Below are positions 7,055 to 15,038 of a DNA stretch of 64,000 nucleotides, piece by piece. Positions within the stretch are counted from its first letter, which is position 1. Every line of letters starts with the position of its first letter. The stretch covers positions 1-64,000 of the forward strand of contig MPNH01000010.1 of assembly GCA_002238925.1 (NCBI GenBank). The letters run 5' to 3'. Under the pieces are notes generated by a model that was not told the DNA's origin, searched no databases, and saw nothing but the letters and a program-made list of their open reading frames with translations. A program made the translations under genes and the position numbers. Source of the DNA: Spirochaetaceae bacterium bin103. GTDB taxonomy: Bacteria > Spirochaetota > Spirochaetia > SZUA-6 > Bin103.

Positions 7055-8683
7055 TCATTGCGCGCGGCGCCGTTGCAGGTCGTGCCAGGGGACGACGCCG
7101 CAGCGGCGTGCCCAGTCGTCGTACCGGCGGGCCAGCCGGCGCACCTCACCGCCGTGGGCGGCAGCCAGGTCGCGCAGCTCGGTGCGGTCGCGGTGCATGT
7201 CGTACAGCTCCCAGGAGCCGGGGTGGCGGGAGACCAGCTTCCACTGGCCGTCGCGCACGGCGCGGTTGCCCTCGTGCTCGAAGAAGATGGGACGGTCGCG
7301 CTGCCACGGCGCGCCGGACAGCAGGGGCAGCAGGTTCTCTCCCTCCACCGGGGTCACCGGGCGCCCGTCACGGCGTTCCGGGAGCGGGATTCCGGCGGCG
7401 GCGAGCAGGGTCGGCATGATATCGATAACATGCACCGGCTGGTGCGCGATGCCGGAGCGCTCGATGGCCCGCGGCCACGACGCCACCAGCGGGGTGCCGA
7501 TGCCGCCCTCGTGCACCCAGTGCTTGAACAGCCGGAACGGGGTGTTGGAGGCGTTTGCCCACGGCAGGTCATAGCTCTGGAAGGTGTCGTCGGGGCCCGG
7601 CGCCACCGCCGGGGTGTTGCCGACGCGCATCGGGCGCCCGTCGGGGGTGGGGATGTTGTAGCGAAACGGCCCCGGGCTGTCGCCGTCCTCGTCCAGGAAC
7701 TCCGCGCAGCCGCCGTTGTCCGACAGGAACAGCACCAGGGTGTCGTCTTCCACGCCGGCGCGGCGCAGCGCGGCCATGATGCGGCCAATGCCGCGGTCCA
7801 TGCTCTCGACCTGTGCGGCGTACACGGCCATGCGCAGCTCCTCCCAGTCCGGGTGGCGCGCATCGCGCCAGGGCCGGGAGTCCGGGTCGCGCGGCGAGAT
7901 CGGCCAGCGCCGGTCCAGTACGCCCATGCCCTTGAGTTGCTCGTGGCGGGCGGTGCGCACGGCGTCCCAGCCGTCCCGGTAGCGGCCCTCGTGGCACGCG
8001 ATGTCCTCCGGCAACGCGTGCAGCGGCCAGTGCGGGGCGGTATAGCCGACGTACAGGAAGAACGGCGCATCCGCCGCGGCCGCCTCCTCCACCATGGTCG
8101 CGGCGCGATCGCTGATGTCATCGGTCAGGTAGTAGGAGTCCGACTCGGCGCCGGGGTTCACCAGGCGGTCGTCATGCACCATGTAGGGCGGGTTGAAGTA
8201 GCTGCCGCCGCCGCCGGCCATGCCGTAGTGGGTGTCGAAGCCGCGCTGCACCGGCAGCGGATGGTCGGGCGTGCCGGGGCGCCAGGTCTCGGGGCGGTTT
8301 GCCTGGTAGCCGCCGCCGACGTGCCACTTGCCCGCCATCATGGTGCGGTAGCCGCCCACCTTGAGCGCCTCGGCGATGGTGACGCAGTCGTCGCGCAGGT
8401 AGCCCTGGTACTCCGAAATGCCGTAGTTGCCCACCATGTGGCCGACGCCGGCCTGGTGCGGGTACAGCCCGGTGAGCAGCGCCGCACGGGTCGGACAGCA
8501 GCGCGCGCAGTTATACGCCTGCGAGAAGCGCAGCCCGGAGCCGGCCAGCGCGTCCAGGTTCGGGGTGGCAATCTCCGACCCGTAGCAGCCGATGTCCGAG
8601 TAGCCGAGGTCGTCCGCCAGGATCACCACGAAATTGGGGCGCCGCGCCGCCGGGCCGTTGCACTGTTCGTTCCGTTCCGCCAT
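7055..8683 (-). CDS. Type I sulfatase (arylsulfatase family)
   Basis: 542 residues from ATG 8683. The alkaline-phosphatase-superfamily sulfatase pattern is complete: metal-binding L-A-D-D-L-G at 22-27, then C62-C-P-T-R in which Cys62 would be converted to formylglycine, G-K-W-H-V-G-G and, later, L-S-D-N-G-G-C. It should hydrolyse sulfate esters from an organic substrate. I see no signal peptide, so action on imported substrate is likely unless a longer start is used. The start codon sits seven bases behind a TAGGCT -10 with no Shine-Dalgarno site. Divergent from the TauE-type permease, a possible exporter of sulfur oxyanions. Confidence 0.92.
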   Translation of the reverse strand: MAERNEQCNGPAARRPNFVVILADDLGYSDIGCYGSEIATPNLDALAGSGLRFSQAYNCARCCPTRAALLTGLYPHQAGVGHMVGNYGISEYQGYLRDDCVTIAEALKVGGYRTMMAGKWHVGGGYQANRPETWRPGTPDHPLPVQRGFDTHYGMAGGGGSYFNPPYMVHDDRLVNPGAESDSYYLTDDISDRAATMVEEAAAADAPFFLYVGYTAPHWPLHALPEDIACHEGRYRDGWDAVRTARHEQLKGMGVLDRRWPISPRDPDSRPWRDARHPDWEELRMAVYAAQVESMDRGIGRIMAALRRAGVEDDTLVLFLSDNGGCAEFLDEDGDSPGPFRYNIPTPDGRPMRVGNTPAVAPGPDDTFQSYDLPWANASNTPFRLFKHWVHEGGIGTPLVASWPRAIERSGIAHQPVHVIDIMPTLLAAAGIPLPERRDGRPVTPVEGENLLPLLSGAPWQRDRPIFFEHEGNRAVRDGQWKLVSRHPGSWELYDMHRDRTELRDLAAAHGGEVRRLARRYDDWARRCGVVPWHDLQRRRAQ

Positions 8684-8690
8684 GCCGGCG

Positions 8691-8719
8691 AGCCTATGTC
8701 CGTTCGCCGGCAGGCTCAA
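8691..8719 (-). promoter_or_regulatory. Promoter of the first sulfatase (leaderless type)
   Basis: Minus strand: TTGAGC (8719-8714), 17-bp spacer, TAGGCT (8696-8691), then seven bases to ATG 8683. Confidence 0.75.
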
Positions 8720-8776
8720 GCGCGGACCGCGCGCGTACGTCCCATCTTGCACGCGCCGGGGAGGTGCGCGTCATGG

Positions 8777-8805
8777 ATGACCTGGGGCGTCGTTCGGGCT
8801 ATCGT
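8777..8805 (+). promoter_or_regulatory. Probable promoter of the TauE-type permease
   Basis: ATGACC (8777-8782), 17-bp spacer, TATCGT (8800-8805), then 11 bases to GTG 8817. It is back to back with the sulfatase promoter, 57 bp apart. Confidence 0.5.
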
Positions 8806-8816
8806 GCGGCGGCACC

Positions 8817-9578
8817 GTGACCGAACTGCTGGAACACATGCCTGCCCTGAGCGCACTGCAGTGGGCCGGCTACCAGGCCGGCGCGCTGCTGGTGGGGTTC
8901 ACCAAGACCGGCGTGCCCGGCCTCGGACCGGTCGTGGTGCCGCTGATGGCGACCGTGTTCCCGGCGCGCGCCTCCACCGGCCTGCTGCTGCCCCTGCTGC
9001 TGGCCGCCGACCTGTTCGCCGTCGTGCACTACCGCCGGCACGCGGTGTGGCCGCACCTGTGGCGCCTGCTGCCCTGGGCCGCCGCCGGCATCGTGGCCGG
9101 CTGGCTGGTGCTCGGCCGCATCAACGACCGCCAACTGGAAGTGGCGATCGGCGCAATCGTGCTGGTGATCGTCGCCCTCGGCCTGCTGGGCGGGCGCTGG
9201 CAGGCGCGCTCCGACGCGATGGCTCGCTCCTGGTGGTGGGCGGGAGGGCTCGGGCTGGCGGCCGGCTTCACCACCATGATCTCCAACGCCGCCGGCCCGA
9301 TCATGGTGATCTACCTGCTCGCGATGCGCCTGCCCAAGCGCGAGTTTGTCGGCACCGGCGCCTGGTACTACCTCACCATGAACCTGCTCAAGGTACCGTT
9401 CAGCGCCAGCCTCGGGCTGATCACCGGCCCCACCCTGCTGCTCAACGCGACCGCGCTGCCGGCCATCGCCGCCGGCGCCTGGCTCGGCATCGCCGCGCTG
9501 GAACGCATCCCCGAGCGCGGCTTCAACACCGCCATGCAGGTCCTGGCCGCCGCCGCCGCCGTCAACCTCCTGCTGTAA
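8817..9578 (+). CDS. TauE/SafE-type anion permease
   Basis: 253 residues, about eight membrane segments in two halves. It has the TauE/SafE look: G-F-T-K-T-G-V-P-G-L-G in the first half and F-T-T-M-I-S-N-A-A-G-P in the second, the two inverted-repeat motifs of the family. Members move sulfite, sulfoacetate or related anions across the inner membrane. Divergent placement next to a sulfatase makes export of a sulfur anion a reasonable guess. The GTG start follows a -10-like TATCGT by 11 bases without a Shine-Dalgarno site. Confidence 0.85.
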   Translation: MTELLEHMPALSALQWAGYQAGALLVGFTKTGVPGLGPVVVPLMATVFPARASTGLLLPLLLAADLFAVVHYRRHAVWPHLWRLLPWAAAGIVAGWLVLGRINDRQLEVAIGAIVLVIVALGLLGGRWQARSDAMARSWWWAGGLGLAAGFTTMISNAAGPIMVIYLLAMRLPKREFVGTGAWYYLTMNLLKVPFSASLGLITGPTLLLNATALPAIAAGAWLGIAALERIPERGFNTAMQVLAAAAAVNLLL

Positions 9579-9611
9579 GCCGGTGCCACTCGTAGCGGAC
9601 TTGCCGACCAC

Positions 9612-9679
9612 AAGCACGCGGGCTGGCACCGACTGATCGAGGGGCTCTGCGGCGGACGCCAGTGCGGAGCCGCGTGCTT
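9612..9679. terminator. Large stem-loop between convergent genes
   Basis: A perfect 10-bp inverted repeat (AAGCACGCGG at 9612-9621 and CCGCGTGCTT at 9670-9679) encloses a nested GGCTC/GAGCC pair. It fills the gap between the converging permease gene (ends 9578) and ABC operon (ends 9682), so it may end transcription from both sides. There is no T-run. Confidence 0.5.
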
Positions 9680-9681
9680 GC

Positions 9682-10563
9682 TCAGGCCTTGATGCCGGTG
9701 AGGGTGATGCCCTCGATGAAGTAGCGCTGTGCGAACAGGAACAGCACCAACACCGGCGCGATTACCACCGTCGAGGCGGCCATCAGCAGGTGCCACTGCG
9801 ACGTATACAGGCCGGTGAACTCCGCCAGCCCCAGAGCCAGGGTGAACTGCCGCGAGTCGTTGAGGTAGATCAGCGGCCCCAGGAAGTCGTTCCACTCGAA
9901 CAGCGCCGTGAAAATGGCCACGGTGATCAACGCCGGCCGGCTCAGCGGCACCACCACATGGCGCAGGACCTGCAAGGGATTGGCGCCGTCGATGATCGCC
10001 GCCTCGTCCAACTCCCGTGGCAGCGTCAGGAAAAACTGCCGCAGCAGGAACACGTAGAATATCGAGCCGCCGAACCAGTCGGGCAGTACGAGCGGCCAGT
10101 AGGTGTTGATCAGACCGATGCGGGCCCACAGCAGGAAGGTCGGGATCAGGGTCACGGCGTACGGCAGCATCAGGGCGCTCAGTAACACCCCGAACACCCA
10201 GTCACGCCCCGGCCATGACAACCGCGAGAATCCGAAGGCGGCCAGGGCCGCGGTGATCACCGTACCGACCACGGTCGGCACCAGAATGAACAGCGTATTG
10301 AAGAAGTAGCGCACGAACGGGATCGTCGTGAGCGCCTTGGGGTAGTTGTCCCACTGCCACGGATCGGGAATCCACTCCGGGGGAAAGATGAAAATCTGGC
10401 CCAGTCCCATGAACGAACTGCGCACCAGCCACACCAGCGGAATCAGCATCACCACGCTGCCGGTCAACAGCAGTGCATAGGCGCACAGCGCGCCGAACCG
10501 GGCACGGCCGGTGCGCCCGAGACGCGACGGTGCGGACGCCTTGACGGGTTCGGCGGCGCTCAT
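9682..10563 (-). CDS. ABC sugar transporter permease, MalG/UgpE type
   Basis: 293 residues, six membrane segments. The cytoplasmic EAA loop that docks the ATPase is seen as E-L-D-E-A-A-I-I-D-G-A-N-P-L around residues 190-203. The C-terminus ends R-Y-F-I-E-G-I-T-L-T-G-I-K-A, typical of CUT1 permeases. The ATG at 10563 follows the MalF stop by two bases (TGAGGATG). No ATPase gene is present in the operon, so a shared MsmK-type ATPase encoded elsewhere is expected. Confidence 0.9.
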   Translation of the reverse strand: MSAAEPVKASAPSRLGRTGRARFGALCAYALLLTGSVVMLIPLVWLVRSSFMGLGQIFIFPPEWIPDPWQWDNYPKALTTIPFVRYFFNTLFILVPTVVGTVITAALAAFGFSRLSWPGRDWVFGVLLSALMLPYAVTLIPTFLLWARIGLINTYWPLVLPDWFGGSIFYVFLLRQFFLTLPRELDEAAIIDGANPLQVLRHVVVPLSRPALITVAIFTALFEWNDFLGPLIYLNDSRQFTLALGLAEFTGLYTSQWHLLMAASTVVIAPVLVLFLFAQRYFIEGITLTGIKA

Positions 10564-10565
10564 CC

Positions 10566-11516
10566 TCACCTGCCCGCGTAGTACACCCAGCGCGAGGAGC
10601 TGCGAAAGAGCAGCACGCTGAGGCCGGCGATGATCACGAACAAGACCCACGCCAGCGCCGAGGCGTAGCCCATCTGACTCTGCTCGAACGCCTTGTTGTA
10701 CAGGTAGAGCACGTACAGCAGGCTGGCATTGTCGGGTCCGCCCTCGGTCATGACGTACGCCTGTACGAAGGTCTGCATGGTCCCGATGACGCTCAGGATC
10801 AGGTTGAACAGAATGGTGGGCGTGACCATCGGGATGGTGACGTGGCGCATTTTGTGCCAGGGATTGCCGCCGTCGATCTCGACCGCCTCGTAGAATTGCC
10901 GGGGCACGCCCTGCAACCCGGCGAGGAAGATTATCATCATCGGTCCGATGTCCCACATGCTCATCAGTATCAGCGCCGGGATCACGGTCCTGGTGCCGTA
11001 GATCCACTGCAGCCGCGGCACACCGAGCGGCGTCAGGATGGCGTTGAGCAAGCCGAAGTCGGGATTGAACAGCCAGATCCATAATACGCTGCTGGCGATC
11101 AGCGGTACGATCGACGGCAGATAGAAGATGGTGCGGAAGATCGGCAGGCCCCGGATCTTCTGGTTCAGGAGCACTGCCAGGACGAAGGCGGCCAGCAGGC
11201 GCAACGGGACGCTGCCGAGCGCATAGTAGGCGGTAACCCCGAGCGACTTTCTGAACAGCCGGTCCCCGGTCAGGATTTGTTGGAAGTTGTCGAGTCCGAT
11301 CCAGTTGGGGGTGGCGGCGATGCGCCAGTCGGTCAGCGCAATCAGGAGGCTGGCCACGATCGGCCCGAGTTGCCAGAACACGAACCCGAGCACAGCGGGC
11401 GCGGCGCACGCCATGCCCCAGAACACCTCGCGGCGCCGATGATGGCTCAACCGGGCGGTCTTCGCACGCGTTGCCGGCCGCGGCCGCCCGCGACCGTCAC
11501 TGTACCTGGTTGCCAT
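10566..11516 (-). CDS. ABC sugar transporter permease, MalF/UgpA type
   Basis: 316 residues with an arginine-rich cytoplasmic N-terminus and six membrane segments. The EAA loop reads F-Y-E-A-V-E-I-D-G-G-N-P-W near 210-222. It should form the inner-membrane channel with the downstream MalG-type protein, fed by the upstream solute-binding protein. Start ATG 11516. The 124-bp gap from the SBP gene contains a stem-loop (11588-11616), a common arrangement that lets the binding protein be made in excess. Confidence 0.9.
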   Translation of the reverse strand: MATRYSDGRGRPRPATRAKTARLSHHRRREVFWGMACAAPAVLGFVFWQLGPIVASLLIALTDWRIAATPNWIGLDNFQQILTGDRLFRKSLGVTAYYALGSVPLRLLAAFVLAVLLNQKIRGLPIFRTIFYLPSIVPLIASSVLWIWLFNPDFGLLNAILTPLGVPRLQWIYGTRTVIPALILMSMWDIGPMMIIFLAGLQGVPRQFYEAVEIDGGNPWHKMRHVTIPMVTPTILFNLILSVIGTMQTFVQAYVMTEGGPDNASLLYVLYLYNKAFEQSQMGYASALAWVLFVIIAGLSVLLFRSSSRWVYYAGR

Positions 11517-11587
11517 TCAAACCCCGAACCGGATCAGGAAAGCCGGACTGCAGCGACGCCCGGCTGTGTGCGGTGTTCCACCCGCGG

Positions 11588-11616
11588 GGCAGCGGGACAA
11601 GCGCAAGCCCGCCGCC
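11588..11616 (-). other. Intercistronic stem-loop after the SBP gene
   Basis: Inverted repeat GGCAGCGGG (11588-11596) and CCCGCCGCC (11608-11616), 8 of 9 bases paired, with an 11-base loop and no T-run. It probably protects or partly ends the SBP transcript before the permease genes. Confidence 0.45.
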
Positions 11617-11640
11617 CCTGCCCCTGGTCGAACCGTACGC

Positions 11641-13029
11641 CTACCAGCGTCCCTGCATGAGCGGGCCGGCGTCGCGCACCGCCTGATCCATTGCCTCCTG
11701 GGCGGTGGCCTCGCCCGCCCACAGCTTGCTGATGGCCGGGCCGATCGCCTCCGAGAAGATCTGGTTGGCATTCTTGAGCCAATAAGCCGGCGGCTGACGC
11801 GTCGTGTTGTTCAGGGTGTAGTCGATCAGCACACCACGCGCCTCGGGCGGATAGACTCCCGGGATTGCGTCCAGCCATTCGGCGGTCTTCGACGGATCGG
11901 TGTAGTAGTCGAGCCGCAGCGGCATCCAGAGCCCCTTCGCGTACAGGTCCACCTCGGTGGGATCATTGTGGAACTTGTAGAACTCGAACGCCTCGTCCGG
12001 ATGCTCGGTGGCCGCATAGATTACCGTCGGCGAGCCGAGCAGAATGGTGGTCGGCTCGACATGGTAGGGCAGTACGCCCAGACTCCAGTCGAACTCGAGC
12101 TGGCTGTAGTCCAGGATCGCCCAGTGACCGTTGACCGCCATCGCCACCTTGCCGGACTGCATCATCACCGATGCGGACGGCAGCGCCTCGGACTGCGCCG
12201 GTGTCGGCGCCACGTGGTGGACGTAGACCAGGTCCTGAATCGCCTGCAGCGCCTCCACGGCCTCGGGCTCGTTGAGCAGCAGCTTGCTGCCGTCATCGCT
12301 GGCGAGCTGGCCGCCGTTGCTATAGACCATCGGCAGGTAGCCGCCCCACCAGGTCGGGAACGACACGCCGAATACGTCGATATTCTGGGGGTCGAACGCG
12401 TCGCTGTTGGCATTGTTGCCGCTGCGGTCGACGGTAAGCTGCTTGGCCACGGCAACGAACTCCTCCCAGGTCCACGCCATGGAGGCATCTGACGGCGGAT
12501 AGTCCACCCCGGCCTCGTCGAACAGCGTCTTGTTGTAGTAGAGGACCATCGTCTCGGCCGCCGTGTTCGTGCCGATGGTCTTGGAGCCGCCGTCGTAGTT
12601 GTAGTAGGACGCCTCCAGGCGGTTGCTGGCCTCCGGGTCGGCCTTGAAGTGGGGCGTCAGATCCAGGATCACCCCTTCAATGGCCCACAGAAACGCTTGC
12701 TGCTCGTTGAGGTAACCCAGGTCGGGCGGGGTGCCGCCCGCCACCATGGTGGCGATCTTCTCGGCGTAGCCGTCGGGTATATGCTGGCCACGAACCTCAA
12801 TGTTCGGGTTTGCTTCGTTGAATGCAGCGACCATCAGGTCGACGGCTTCGCGCTCGAACGGCGACCCCCAAAACGTGAAGGTCAGTTCCGCGGGTTGCAT
12901 ACCCTCCGCGGACGCGCCCTCGTCAGCTCCCGTTGCCCACAGCGGCGCGCCCGCGCACAGCAGTGCAACCACGACCACCATTACGCCCCGCGCCAGCGGA
13001 TGCGTACCTCGAGTTCGGTACTCGGCCAT
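11641..13029 (-). CDS. ABC sugar-binding protein (family 1 extracellular)
   Basis: 462 residues. Signal peptide about 12-32 ending A-L-W-A-T, then an acidic linker (A-D-E-G-A-S-A-E-G) and a two-lobed binding domain (L-T-F-T-F-W-G near 48; M-V-A-G-G-T-P-P-D-L-G-Y near 93). Many Trp/Tyr residues fit carbohydrate stacking. ATG 13029 is chosen because AAGGAGG precedes it by five bases. First gene of SBP-MalF-MalG. An ACGG-cgtaa-CCGT inverted repeat at about 13059-13071 in the upstream region could be an operator. Confidence 0.9.
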   Translation of the reverse strand: MAEYRTRGTHPLARGVMVVVVALLCAGAPLWATGADEGASAEGMQPAELTFTFWGSPFEREAVDLMVAAFNEANPNIEVRGQHIPDGYAEKIATMVAGGTPPDLGYLNEQQAFLWAIEGVILDLTPHFKADPEASNRLEASYYNYDGGSKTIGTNTAAETMVLYYNKTLFDEAGVDYPPSDASMAWTWEEFVAVAKQLTVDRSGNNANSDAFDPQNIDVFGVSFPTWWGGYLPMVYSNGGQLASDDGSKLLLNEPEAVEALQAIQDLVYVHHVAPTPAQSEALPSASVMMQSGKVAMAVNGHWAILDYSQLEFDWSLGVLPYHVEPTTILLGSPTVIYAATEHPDEAFEFYKFHNDPTEVDLYAKGLWMPLRLDYYTDPSKTAEWLDAIPGVYPPEARGVLIDYTLNNTTRQPPAYWLKNANQIFSEAIGPAISKLWAGEATAQEAMDQAVRDAGPLMQGRW

Positions 13030-13115
13030 GTCAGCCTCCTTGTTGGCGTGCCGCACGATACGGTTACGCCGTTTGTAATAATTCGCCCACGAACATGGCG
13101 ACGCCGGTTGGCATT

Positions 13116-13142
13116 GTCAACTCTGGTGGGTCAACTCTGGTG
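13116..13142. repeat. Two adjacent 13-bp direct repeats in the divergent promoter region
   Basis: GTCAACTCTGGTG occurs at 13116-13128 and again at 13130-13142, period 14. They lie between the divergent SBP gene (starts 13029) and the LplB-type gene (starts 13194), where a regulator binding site is plausible. Slippage without function is the alternative. Confidence 0.6.
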
Positions 13143-13193
13143 CCGTTTATCTGCTGCGGCGCCCGGCGGCTCCGGCTATACTGCTGCCTGACG

Positions 13194-14132
13194 ATGGCCC
13201 CAGCAGATCCGCCGCTTGACCGCCCCTCGTTGCGCCGCCGGCTGGAGCGGTCCAAGTACCTGTACCTGCTGTTCACCGGGCCGTTCCTGTTCTACGTGCT
13301 GTTCGAGTACGCGCCGATGTTCGGGGTGCTGATCGCCTTCAAGGAGATCAAGGTGTTCCGCGGCCTCATTCCGATGCTGACCGCGCCGAACGTCGGCTTC
13401 AAGTACTTCGAGCAGTATCTGGCCGACCCCTACTTCTGGCAGCTGGTGCGCAACACGGTGCTGATCCGCGTGCTCGGGCTGGCGATCGGTTTCCCGGCGC
13501 CGATCATCCTGGCGCTTATGCTCAACGAGGTACGCTCCGATCCGTTCAAGCGCACCATCCAGTCGATCACCTACATGCCGCACTTCATCTCGCTGGTAGT
13601 GATCTGCGGCATGATCGTCAACTTCGTGGCCACCGACGGCGTGGTGAACAACTTCCTGGCCTTCCTCGGCTTCGAGCGCACGCCGTTCCTGGTGAAGCCG
13701 GAATGGTTCCGGCCCATCTACATTGCCAGCGACGTGTGGCAGGACGTCGGCTGGGGCTCGATCATCTACCTGGCGGCGCTCACCAACATCGACCCGCAGA
13801 TCTACGAGGCGGCGGCGATCGACGGCGCCGGGCGCTGGCGCCGCCTGCGGCACGTCACCTGGCCGGGTATCCTGCCCACCGTCGTCATCCTGTTCATCCT
13901 CGCCCTGGGGCGGATCATGGAGGTGGGGTACCAGAAGATCATCCTGCTCTACACCGGCGCCACCTACGAGACCGCGGACGTGATCAACACCTTCGTCTAC
14001 CGGCGCGGGCTGATCGAGTCCGACTTCGCCTACGCCACCGCGGTCGGGCTGTTCACGTCGGTTATCGGCTTCGCGTTCGTTATCGCCGCCAACCGCATCA
14101 GCCGCGCCGTCGGGGAGACCAGCCTGTGGTAG
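13194..14132 (+). CDS. ABC transporter permease, LplB type
   Basis: 312 residues, six membrane segments; the Y-L-Y-L-L-F-T-G-P-F-L-F opening and the C-terminal I-S-R-A-V-G-E-T-S-L-W are typical of LplB-like permeases of polysaccharide or aldouronate importers. The EAA loop is I-Y-E-A-A-A-I-D-G-A-G-R-W. Start ATG 13194 has no Shine-Dalgarno site; TATACT (13177-13182) ends 11 bases before it. First gene of LplB-LplC-SBP-FAD enzyme-sulfatase. No ATPase gene nearby. Confidence 0.88.
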   Translation: MAPADPPLDRPSLRRRLERSKYLYLLFTGPFLFYVLFEYAPMFGVLIAFKEIKVFRGLIPMLTAPNVGFKYFEQYLADPYFWQLVRNTVLIRVLGLAIGFPAPIILALMLNEVRSDPFKRTIQSITYMPHFISLVVICGMIVNFVATDGVVNNFLAFLGFERTPFLVKPEWFRPIYIASDVWQDVGWGSIIYLAALTNIDPQIYEAAAIDGAGRWRRLRHVTWPGILPTVVILFILALGRIMEVGYQKIILLYTGATYETADVINTFVYRRGLIESDFAYATAVGLFTSVIGFAFVIAANRISRAVGETSLW

Positions 14133-15010
14133 GCATCGCACGCGCCGCCACCCACGGCGACCGGGTGTTCGGCCTGGTCAACGGCCTGCTGCTGGTGGCG
14201 CTCGCCTTCATTACCCTGTATCCGCTCTACTACGTCGCCATCGTGTCAATCTCGCACGGCTACGCGGTGGTGCGCGGCGAGGTGGGCTGGTGGCCGGTGC
14301 AGGTCAACCTGGAGTCGTACCGCGCCGTCCTGGAAGCGCCCTACGTGCTTATTTCCTACCGCAACACCATTTGGTACACGGTGGTCGGCACCATTGTGAA
14401 CGTGGCGCTGTCCGCGTTCTGCGCCTACCCGTTGGCAATGAAATTCTTCTACGGGCGGCGCTTCTTCACCGCCTTCATCGTGGCCACCATGTTCTTCAAG
14501 GGCGGCCTGATCCCGACCTACCTGGTGGTGCGCAGCCTCGGCCTGCTCGACTCCATGTGGTCGTTGGTCCTGCCCACCGCCATCGTCACCTACTACATGA
14601 TCATCATGCGCACCTTCTTCCAGAACATCCCGGAGGAGCTGCACGACTCGGCGTACCTGGACGGCGCCAACGACATCCAGATCTTCTTCCGCATCGCGCT
14701 GCCGATCTCGACGCCGATCATCGCCACCATGACGCTGTTTTACGCCGTGCAGCACTGGAACAGCTTCTTCCCGGCGCTGATCTACCTGAGCGACCGCGCC
14801 AAGTACCCGATCCAGCTGGTGCTGCGCAGCATGGTGATCGAGGGGGACGTGGCCAACATGCAGGTGGAGTTCCAGGACGACGAGCGGATTGTCGACACTA
14901 CCGTGAAGTACGCCATAATCATGGTGTCCACGGTCCCGATCCTGCTGCTGTACCCCTTCCTGCAAAGATATTTCGTAAAGGGCATAATGATAGGCAGCCT
15001 GAAAGGCTGA
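14126..15010 (+). CDS. ABC transporter permease, LplC type
   Basis: 294 residues from GTG 14126, overlapping the LplB gene by seven bases, with GGGGAG upstream. Six membrane segments; EAA loop L-H-D-S-A-Y-L-D-G-A-N-D-I. It ends R-Y-F-V-K-G-I-M-I-G-S-L-K-G, the usual LplC tail. It forms a heterodimeric channel with LplB. Confidence 0.88.
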   Translation: MVGIARAATHGDRVFGLVNGLLLVALAFITLYPLYYVAIVSISHGYAVVRGEVGWWPVQVNLESYRAVLEAPYVLISYRNTIWYTVVGTIVNVALSAFCAYPLAMKFFYGRRFFTAFIVATMFFKGGLIPTYLVVRSLGLLDSMWSLVLPTAIVTYYMIIMRTFFQNIPEELHDSAYLDGANDIQIFFRIALPISTPIIATMTLFYAVQHWNSFFPALIYLSDRAKYPIQLVLRSMVIEGDVANMQVEFQDDERIVDTTVKYAIIMVSTVPILLLYPFLQRYFVKGIMIGSLKG

Positions 15011-15038
15011 CCGGACAACATCAAGGAGGGTGTTTCTG

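Noticed and set aside
7058-9595. An 845-residue open frame antisense to the sulfatase and running into the permease gene
   Set aside because: It is the antisense shadow of two well-supported genes in GC-rich DNA; composition is Arg/Ala/Val/His-rich with no domain.
15030-15038. GTG 15030 as start of the SBP gene
   Set aside because: It lies within the AAGGAGGG-to-ATG interval; ATG 15039 has ideal spacing and a normal signal peptide.
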